A stretch of DNA of 64,000 nt, from NCBI RefSeq assembly GCF_018612875.1, contig NZ_JAGGRI010000020.1, positions 310,001-374,000 of the forward strand, given 5' to 3'. This document shows positions 34,361 to 64,000 of this stretch, piece by piece. The translations under genes were made by a program, and so were the position numbers. Source of the stretch: Lysobacter sp. ISL-50. Lineage in GTDB: Bacteria; Pseudomonadota; Gammaproteobacteria; Xanthomonadales; Xanthomonadaceae. Every line of letters starts with the position of its first letter. The stretch's first letter is position 1. The notes below the pieces were generated by a model. It was not told the DNA's origin. It was given only the letters and a program-made list of their open reading frames with translations, and did no database searches.

Positions 34361-37300
34361 TCACCCTTTTCGAAACCGCGCGAACATCGCCTGCGCCAGC
34401 CCCTGCGCCTTGAACGCGCGCCGGGCCGCGCGCTTCTCGCGCCGCTGCGCCTTGCGTTGTTTGCGATCGTGGTTCCACAGGTAAATGGCCGGCGTGCTCA
34501 GCAGGGTCAGCAGTTGCGACACCAGCAGTCCGCCGACGATGGCGATGCCCAGCGGCTGACGCATTTCCGCGCCCACGCCGAAGCCGATCGCCAGCGGAAA
34601 CGCCGCGCCGGTCGCGGCCAGCGTCGTCATCAGGATCGGGCGGAAACGCACCAGCGCCGCCTCGCGTACCGCCTGCAGCGGGCTCAGGCCGCGCTCGCGC
34701 TCGGCGGTCAGGGCGAAATCGACCATCAAGATCGCGTTCTTCTTGACGATGCCGATCAGCAGCAGCACAGCGATGATCGTCATCAAGGTCACCGGCGTCT
34801 GGGTGACCAGCATGGCCAGGAACGCTCCCACCGACGCCGCCGGCAGGGTCGACAGGATCGTCAGCGGGTGCTCCAGGCTTTCGTAGAGAACGCCGAGCAC
34901 GATGTACATCGCCGCCACCGCCGCCAGCAGCAGGATCAGGCCGTTGGATTGCGCCGATTCCATGCGCAGATTTTCGCCGGTCAGATTCAGACGGATGCCG
35001 GCCGGCACTCCGGCCTTGCTCACCGCCTGCCGGATCAAGTCGGCGCTGCGATCGGGAGTGACGCCGTCGGCGAGGTTGTAGCTGATCTTCACCGATTCGA
35101 GCTGGTTGTAATGGCTGATGCTGGCCGCGGCGATGTTCGGCTCGATCCTGGCCATCGTCGACAACGGGATCATTCGTCCGGCCGGGGAGCGCACATAGGT
35201 GTTGAGCAGCGCATCGACACTGAGCCGGCCTTCGTTGGACGAAGTCAGCACCACCCAATACTGGTTGATATCGGAATAGATCACCGACACGGTGCGCTGG
35301 CCGAACGCGCTGGACAGGGCGGAGTCGACATCGGCCATGCTGATGCCCAGGCGGCTGGCGATGTCGCGATCGACCTTCAGCATCTGCTGCTTGCCCACCG
35401 CGTCGTAGCTGCTGCCGACGTCGCGGAATTCCTTCATCGCGCGCAACTCCCGCTCGACCTTCAGCGCCCACGGCTGCATGTCGCCGCTCAGGCCGTTGAC
35501 CAACTGGAACGAGAACAGGCCGCCGCCGCTGCCCTTGCCTTCGTCGCCGCCCAGCAACTGCAGCGGGCTGATCACCACCGAGATCCCGGACAGTTTTTCG
35601 TAGCGCAGGTTCAGGCGCTCGATCACCTGGCGCAGGCTTTCGCGGCGCTCGCCGGGCCCGGTGCCCAGCGGCTTGAGATCGACGAACATGTTGCCGCCGC
35701 TGCCGACCGCGCCGCCGCCGCTGTCGGACCCCAGAATGGTGGTGACGTCGAGAATGGCCGGATCGGCCTGCATGATCGCGATCAGTTCTTCCGCGCGATC
35801 GGCCAGCAAGGTCGGCGAGATGTTGGTGTCGGCGCGGAACGTGGCTTGCAGCATGCCGGTGTCCTCCTCCGGCATGAACGCGCCGCCGGCGGTTTCGACC
35901 ACCGCCAGGGCCAGGCCGACCGTCGCCACCAGCAGCAGCAGCGGCTGCCAGCGCATCAGCCGGCGGTGGCGCAAGGCCCAGTCCAGCGAACGCTCGTAAA
36001 CGCCGTGCAGCCACCGGTCGATACGCTCCACGCTCGCTTCCAGCTTCGACACCCGCGCCGGCTCGCGCGGCTGCGCCGTCAGATAGCGCGCGCACAGCGC
36101 CGGGGTCAGGGTCAACGAGACGATCGCGGAGATGATCACCGCCGCGGCCAGGGTCATGGAGAACTCGCGCAGCAGCACCACCAGCTCGTTGTTGCCCAGC
36201 AGCAGCGGCAGGAACACCGCCAGCAGGGACAAGGTGATCGAGACGATGGTGAAGCCGATTTCGCCGATCGCGGTCATCGCCGCGCGCAGCGGCGGTTGGC
36301 CCAGTTCCATGTGGCGCACGATGTTCTCGATCACCACGATGGCGTCGTCCACGACGAAGCCGATGCACAGCACCAGCGCCACCAGCGACAACGTGTTGAG
36401 CGAATAATCCAGCGCCCACATGGCGATGAAGGCGCCGGCCAGCGACAGCGGAATGCTGAGCATGGCGATCAGGGTGGGCCGCAGCCGGCGCAGGAACACC
36501 AGCATCACCGCGGCCACCATGGCGATGCTCAGCAGCAAGGTGATCTCGACCTCGTGCAGGCCCGATCGCACCGTGCCGGTCAAATCGAACATCGGTACCA
36601 CCTGCACGTTAGCGGGCAAGGCCTGCACCAGCGCCGGCAATCGCTCGCGAATCTGCGCCACGGTGCTGACCGCGTTGGCCTGCGGGCGCTTGCCGATCTG
36701 AATCGTCACCGCCCGCTGCGAGCCGAACCACGCCGCCTGGTAGCGGTCCTGCTGGCCGCTGGCGACGGTGGCGACATCGCCCAGGCGCACCGCCGCGCCG
36801 TTGCGCACCGCGATCAGCAGATCGGCGAATTCCTTCGGATCGTGCAAGGCGCCGTTGGCGCTGACCGTCATCTGGGTGCGGCCGTCGCTGAGGATGCCTT
36901 GCGGCGAGGTGACGTTGGCGGCGATCAGGGCGTTGCTGACATCGTTGGCGGTGATGCCCTTGGCCGCCAGCGAGACCGTATCGAGTTCCACCCGCACCGC
37001 ATGCGGCGCGCCGCCGGTCACCTGCACCTGGGCCACGCCTGGAATCTGCGCGATCGCCGGCTTCAGCAAGGTATCGGCCAGATCGTAGAGTTTGTCCGGC
37101 GGCTGCCCGTCGGAGGTCAGCGCCACCATCAGGATCGGGATCGCGTCGGTGTTGGCCTTGAAATACTGCGGCGGCGCCGGCATGCCCGCGGGCAGATCGG
37201 GCGCGGCGTCGTTGATCGCCGCCTGCACGTCGCGCGCGGCCTTGTCGGCGCTGCGGCCGAAATTGAACGACAACTGGATCTGCGCCGCGCCTTCGCCGAT

Positions 37301-37549
37301 CTGCGACTCCATCGACTGCAGTCCGGCGATCCGCCCCAGCCGGCGCTCCAGCGGCGCGGCCACCGTGGTCGCCATGGTCTGCGCGCTGGCTCCGGGCATC
37401 TGCGCCATCACCACCACGCCGGGAAATTCCAGCGACGGCAACGCCGCCACGCCGAGCAGCAGATAAGCCCACAGTCCCGCCAGCACCAGACCGATGCCCA
37501 GGAGCGACAAGCCGACGGGACGGCGAATCAGCGGAGCGAAAATATTCAT
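34361..37549 (-). CDS. RND multidrug efflux permease (MdtC-like)
   Basis: A 1062-residue RND permease beginning MNIFAPLIRRPVGLSLLGIG. The helix-4 proton relay reads GFVVDDAIVVIENIVRHME. The periplasmic docking and porter parts include SLEFPGVVVMAQMPGASAQTM and FMPEEDTGMLQATFRADTN. It is more like MdtC than its neighbour and probably pairs with it. The open frame extends to 37681, but the added residues are Arg-rich and lie in the gap after the ABC exporter; ATG 37549 gives a normal start, though its ribosome binding site is weak. It lies 149 bases downstream of the exporter, same strand, so it could be read from the NRPS operon or its own promoter. Confidence 0.9.
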   Translation of the reverse strand: MNIFAPLIRRPVGLSLLGIGLVLAGLWAYLLLGVAALPSLEFPGVVVMAQMPGASAQTMATTVAAPLERRLGRIAGLQSMESQIGEGAAQIQLSFNFGRSADKAARDVQAAINDAAPDLPAGMPAPPQYFKANTDAIPILMVALTSDGQPPDKLYDLADTLLKPAIAQIPGVAQVQVTGGAPHAVRVELDTVSLAAKGITANDVSNALIAANVTSPQGILSDGRTQMTVSANGALHDPKEFADLLIAVRNGAAVRLGDVATVASGQQDRYQAAWFGSQRAVTIQIGKRPQANAVSTVAQIRERLPALVQALPANVQVVPMFDLTGTVRSGLHEVEITLLLSIAMVAAVMLVFLRRLRPTLIAMLSIPLSLAGAFIAMWALDYSLNTLSLVALVLCIGFVVDDAIVVIENIVRHMELGQPPLRAAMTAIGEIGFTIVSITLSLLAVFLPLLLGNNELVVLLREFSMTLAAAVIISAIVSLTLTPALCARYLTAQPREPARVSKLEASVERIDRWLHGVYERSLDWALRHRRLMRWQPLLLLVATVGLALAVVETAGGAFMPEEDTGMLQATFRADTNISPTLLADRAEELIAIMQADPAILDVTTILGSDSGGGAVGSGGNMFVDLKPLGTGPGERRESLRQVIERLNLRYEKLSGISVVISPLQLLGGDEGKGSGGGLFSFQLVNGLSGDMQPWALKVERELRAMKEFRDVGSSYDAVGKQQMLKVDRDIASRLGISMADVDSALSSAFGQRTVSVIYSDINQYWVVLTSSNEGRLSVDALLNTYVRSPAGRMIPLSTMARIEPNIAAASISHYNQLESVKISYNLADGVTPDRSADLIRQAVSKAGVPAGIRLNLTGENLRMESAQSNGLILLLAAVAAMYIVLGVLYESLEHPLTILSTLPAASVGAFLAMLVTQTPVTLMTIIAVLLLIGIVKKNAILMVDFALTAERERGLSPLQAVREAALVRFRPILMTTLAATGAAFPLAIGFGVGAEMRQPLGIAIVGGLLVSQLLTLLSTPAIYLWNHDRKQRKAQRREKRAARRAFKAQGLAQAMFARFRKG

Positions 37550-37698
37550 GCAACGATCAAAACCCGGTTGGCGTCGTGGATCGCCCGGCCGCCGCGCGCG
37601 GAGCCGGCGCGCCGATGCGCCGGCCCGCGCGATCGGCGCGGCGAAAGAAGCCAGTGAGCGCCGCACGGCGCGACGCATCACTCGCAGGGTGGGCGGCG

Positions 37699-39501
37699 CT
37701 AACCGATAGCCGTGCTCGCAGGCTCCAGCACGGCGATGTTCTCCGGCACGCGCTGGAAATAACGCGCCACCAACCGGGCGTAGTACGGATGGGTGCGATT
37801 GAGTTCCTCGTGATTGCCCATGCCCGAGATGCGGCCGCTCTCCAGGAAGTAGATCCAGTCGGCCTGCATCACCGTGGTCAGGTTGTGGGCGACGACGATG
37901 TTGGTGCGGCCCTTCATCAACAAGGCCAGGGCCTGCTTGACCTGATGCTCGGTCTCGCTGTCCAGGCTGGAGGTGGCTTCATCCAGGATCAGGATGTCGG
38001 GATTGCGCAGGAACATGCGCGCGATGGCGATGCGTTGCCGTTGCCCGCCCGACAGGTTGTTGCCCTGCTCGATCAGCTGCGTGTCCAGCCCTTCCGGCAT
38101 GCGCGAGATGAAATCCAGGGCGCCGGCCTGCGCCGCCGCTTCCAGGATCATTTCGTCGCTGTAGCTGCCGGTAAGGCCGTAGGTGATGTTGTCGCGTACG
38201 CTGCCGGGCATGATCGGCGCGCCCTGGGCGACGTAGCCGATGCGGCTGCGCCATGAGGCCAGGGTGAAGTCGGTGATGGGCCGGCCGTCGTACAGCACTG
38301 CGCCGTCGCTGGGTTCGTAGAAACGCTCGATCAGCGACAGGATGGTGGTCTTGCCGTTGCCGCTGGCGCCGACCAGGGCCGTGGTCGTGCCCGGGCGGAA
38401 TTGCAGGGTGACGTCCTGCAATACCTTGCTGCCCTGCCCGCCCGGATACGAGAACGACACGTCGCGGAACTCCAGCATGCCGCGCGCATGCTCCAGGATC
38501 TCGGCCTGCGTGCTCGTGTCTTCCACCGCGTCCTGCAGCAAGGATGCGATTCGGGTGGAGGCGCCCTTGGCTTTCTGGAACTCGGCGGTGAAGTGAGTCA
38601 GCTGCACCACCGGCGTGGCGACGTTGATGATGTACAGGACGAAGGCGGTCAGCGTGCCGATGGTGATGTCGCCCTTGCTGACCCGCATCGCCCCGTACAC
38701 CAGGATCGCGATCACCGCGGCCATCAGCGCCAGGGTCATCAGCGGCTCGATCCAGACATTGACCTTGGCCTGGCGGATGCCGATCCGGCGGATGCCTTCT
38801 ATCTCTTCGTCGCTGCGGCCGTTCTCGCGGGTTTCGGCGGTGAAGGCCTTGACCAGACGGATCTCGGAGAACACGTGGGTGAGGATCGCGCCGAGTCGGG
38901 CGGTACGGTCCTGGGTGCTGCGGGCCAGGCCTTCCAGCAGCATGCCCAGCGGAATCACCAGCAAGAACGCGCATCCCAGGCTGCCCAGCAGCATCAGCGT
39001 CAGGCGCACGTCCAGCAGGATCAGCACCGTCACCGAACCCGCCAACAGCAGCACGCTGGTGAGCAGATTGATGGCCTCGCGCGTCACCAGTTCGGAGATC
39101 GACTGGCAATCGTTCAACACCCGGCTGACCCAATCGCCGGTGCTGTTGCGGTCGAACGCCGCCACCGGCAGGGCCACGACCTTGCGCACCAGCAGGCCGC
39201 GCAAGGTCGCGACCACGCCGTAACCGACCCGCGACAGCAGGTAGGCGGTCAGGGCCGTGGCCAGCGCCGAGCCGGTCAGCGCCGCGGCCAGCAGCGCGAT
39301 GCTGACCGGCTGCACGCCGCCGGCCGGGATCTGATCGACCACCTGCTTGGTCAGCATCGGAAACGCCAGGGTGCTGGCCACGGCGACGAAGGAACTGGCC
39401 GCCGCCGCGGCCAGCAGCGCCCGCGACGGCTGCGCCGCCCGGATCAGCTGCGCGAGCGGACCGCGGAAAAGGCCGGAGCGATTTGCCGCCGCGCGATTCA
39501 C
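37699..39501 (-). CDS. ABC exporter (fused membrane and ATPase domains), probable peptide exporter
   Basis: A 600-residue type IV ABC half-transporter. Six membrane helices occupy about residues 20-320, then the nucleotide-binding domain with Walker A GASGNGKTT, signature LSGGQRQRIAIARMF, Walker B ILILDEATSS and the switch His in VVAHNL. The start is GTG (39501), whose bases overlap the TGA of the hydroxylase gene, with GGAG about 11 bases upstream. Through two such overlaps it is coupled to the NRPS, so export of the NRPS product, or flipping of a precursor, is the likely role. The family also includes MsbA-type lipid flippases. Confidence 0.9.
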   Translation of the reverse strand: MNRAAANRSGLFRGPLAQLIRAAQPSRALLAAAAASSFVAVASTLAFPMLTKQVVDQIPAGGVQPVSIALLAAALTGSALATALTAYLLSRVGYGVVATLRGLLVRKVVALPVAAFDRNSTGDWVSRVLNDCQSISELVTREAINLLTSVLLLAGSVTVLILLDVRLTLMLLGSLGCAFLLVIPLGMLLEGLARSTQDRTARLGAILTHVFSEIRLVKAFTAETRENGRSDEEIEGIRRIGIRQAKVNVWIEPLMTLALMAAVIAILVYGAMRVSKGDITIGTLTAFVLYIINVATPVVQLTHFTAEFQKAKGASTRIASLLQDAVEDTSTQAEILEHARGMLEFRDVSFSYPGGQGSKVLQDVTLQFRPGTTTALVGASGNGKTTILSLIERFYEPSDGAVLYDGRPITDFTLASWRSRIGYVAQGAPIMPGSVRDNITYGLTGSYSDEMILEAAAQAGALDFISRMPEGLDTQLIEQGNNLSGGQRQRIAIARMFLRNPDILILDEATSSLDSETEHQVKQALALLMKGRTNIVVAHNLTTVMQADWIYFLESGRISGMGNHEELNRTHPYYARLVARYFQRVPENIAVLEPASTAIG

Positions 39502-41086
39502 AACAGCAACTCCATCTTGCCGAACAGCAACTCGGCTTCGCGGCCCTGCGCGCGCAGCGTCGATTCGACCAGGCGCGCTTCCTTGAACTGGGTCGTCTCT
39601 TCCGAATACAGGATGCTGGTGATGTGGGTCAGCCACGGCTCGGCGCCCATCGCGTAGATGAAAAGGCGCTCGGGGTTGAAGTACTCGTGCATGCTCAGGG
39701 CCTTGGCCGAGTCGCAGCCGTCCAGGCGCCGCGACTGGTCTTCGCCGCGGGTGAGCATCTTCTGCAGCAACGGCCCGTACAGCCAGGTCGCCGGCGCGCC
39801 CACGCATTCCATGCCCAGGAACAGGCAGTCCACGCGCGGGAACATCGCCTTCAGCGGTTCGTAGAATTCCGGCGACGGCGGATTGGAGTCGGCGAAGAAC
39901 AGGCAGGCGCGCTGATTCATCTCGATGCCGAACACCAGCTTGGCGCGGATGTCCAGATCGGCGTGCTCGCCGTAGAACGGCGCGCCGAGGATGCGTCCGC
40001 CCTTGAAGGTCACGCTCTCGTATTCGCTCAGCTCGGTGACGTTCTCGAAGCCGCAGCTTTCCAGCATCAGCTTGAGCGACACGTCGGCCAGGCCGCCGCC
40101 GCCGGCGCGGCCCACCACCACGTGATCGACGCGATGGCGCAGACGCAGCAGGGTCTCGAACACCACGTGGTCCTGATGCGGATGGGTGATCAGGACGTAG
40201 TCGATGCGTGCGGGCAGATCGTCGAAGGTGAAGTGCGGAATCTCCGCCTCGCCGGGATAGCTGATCAGCGGATCGATCAGGATGCTGACGCCGGCGCACT
40301 GGATCATCACGCAGGCATGGCCGAAGTAGCGGATGCGCGGGGTTTCCTGCGTCCACTCCGCGTCCTGCGCGGCCGGCTGGGGAACGTCCAGCATGCCCTT
40401 GAGCAGCGGCACCTCGCGCTCGGGTTCCCGCATGTACGGACGCAGGCGCTCGGCCAGGCCGTCGGCGTCGGCGGTGCCGCCGTACAGTTCGTTCCACAGC
40501 GGATCGCCGAACGGCAGGCTCAAGGTCACCGAGGTCTTGTCGGTCTTGATCTGCGGCGTGCTCAGCACGAAGGTGCGCGGCTCGTAGCTGGCTTTTTCCA
40601 GCACGCAGGTCTGCAGCTGCGGCGCGTTGAGCGGGCTGTTGTAGAAAATCGATTCGATGAAGCGCGCGCCGGGCTGCTTGCTGACGTCGTAGGAGATGTC
40701 CACGCCGTAGCGGATCAACTCATCGACCTGTGCGTACAGCGCCGGCACGCCGCTGCCCTTGGCCTGGCTGAACAGCATCTGGTACAGGTTGTTGATCGCA
40801 TCGGCGCAGCGCAGGTGCAGCGAGCACTTGTCGATGGTTTCGTCGCGAAAGCGCGTCATGTCGGCCGGATCGCCAGTGTAGTTGATGAACGGTCCGCCGA
40901 GCAGCTCCGGGGTGTTGGACGAGACCAGGTGCTGCTCGGGATCGTCGATGAATGAATCCAGCATCGCCAGGTGCGCGTGCTTGGTGTAGAGACCCAGGGT
41001 CAGCGGCGACATCAGGTAGATGTGCGCGAACCACTGGTTGACGAGCGGAACGCTGCGCACATCGGCGGACAAGGACTGAAGTGTGT

Positions 41087-41090
<4 letters not shown>
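39498..41090 (-). CDS. CmlA-like diiron beta-hydroxylase acting on NRPS-bound amino acids
   Basis: A 530-residue protein, the same size as CmlA of chloramphenicol biosynthesis. An N-terminal helical domain of about 230 residues (VPLVNQWFAHIYLMSPLTLG) precedes a metallo-beta-lactamase-fold domain. Metal ligands are expected in THPHQDHVVFE (HxHxDH), GEHADLDIRAKLVFG and FADSNPPSPEF. CmlA-type enzymes hydroxylate the beta carbon of an aminoacyl group on a carrier protein. Its ATG overlaps the TGA of the NRPS, and its TGA overlaps the exporter start, so all three are coupled. If the product is lysobactin, substrates would be Phe3, Leu4 or Asn10. A plain MBL hydrolase is less likely given the length. 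Confidence 0.78.

Positions 41091-64000
<22,910 letters not shown>

Noticed and set aside
29653..37657. Plus-strand open frames of more than 1000 codons opposite the RND genes
   Set aside because: Antisense shadows with His/Arg/Gln-rich translations and no domains; the minus strand encodes clear RND proteins.

Overview
The window is GC-rich, densely coded DNA that looks like a Lysobacter-type member of the Xanthomonadaceae. The evidence is secreted lytic enzymes, a TonB-dependent receptor, REP-like palindromes and a giant non-ribosomal peptide synthetase (NRPS) whose module order matches lysobactin (katanosin B). No tRNA, rRNA, CRISPR array, insertion sequence or prophage gene was seen.

Region 1 (1-9933) is a nitrate assimilation locus. 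A siroheme synthase start (cysG-like, cut by the window edge) diverges from nasT-nasS, the ANTAR regulator and nitrate sensor pair. A 387-base gap follows with NtrC-like sites, a near-perfect sigma-54 promoter and a leader ending in an intrinsic terminator. Then come a NarK/NasA-type transporter, nirB, nirD, nasA and cobA (SUMT). The layout suggests two controls in series: NtrC/sigma-54 initiation for nitrogen status, and NasT antitermination for nitrate.

Region 2 (9934-19249) is mixed: a secreted GH16 beta-glucanase behind a LacI-type operator, a secreted glutamyl-endopeptidase-like protease with a small lipoprotein, phosphoglucomutase, a DUF2383/PA2169-type four-helix protein, a thioredoxin-reductase-like gene broken by one frameshift, a small Cys-containing secreted protein, a 3-hydroxyisobutyrate-dehydrogenase-like enzyme and a squalene-cyclase-like toroid protein.

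Region 3 (19233-29656) looks like an N-acetylgalactosamine (GalNAc) utilisation locus: a TonB receptor diverging from a DeoR/AgaR-type repressor, then a Tat-exported GH36 alpha-(N-acetyl)galactosaminidase, an EamA permease, AgaZ/KbaZ, AgaS and a BadF-type sugar kinase. AgaR-like boxes lie in both promoter regions. The deacetylase and the catalytic tagatose-bisphosphate aldolase are not in the window. A 41-bp perfect inverted repeat (REP-like) separates this locus from the next.

Region 4 (29797-64000, all minus strand) is a biosynthesis and efflux block. The 3' 22.9 kb of an NRPS encodes six full modules plus the end of a seventh and tandem thioesterases. Specificity codes read by eye give basic (Arg/Orn), hydrophobic, Thr, Gly, Asn, Ser, which fits residues 6-11 of lysobactin (D-Arg, Ile, aThr, Gly, 3-OH-Asn, Ser). 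It is translationally coupled to a CmlA-like diiron beta-hydroxylase and an ABC exporter, followed by an MdtABC-like RND efflux set. The least explained element is a second, degenerate condensation domain inside the Thr module.
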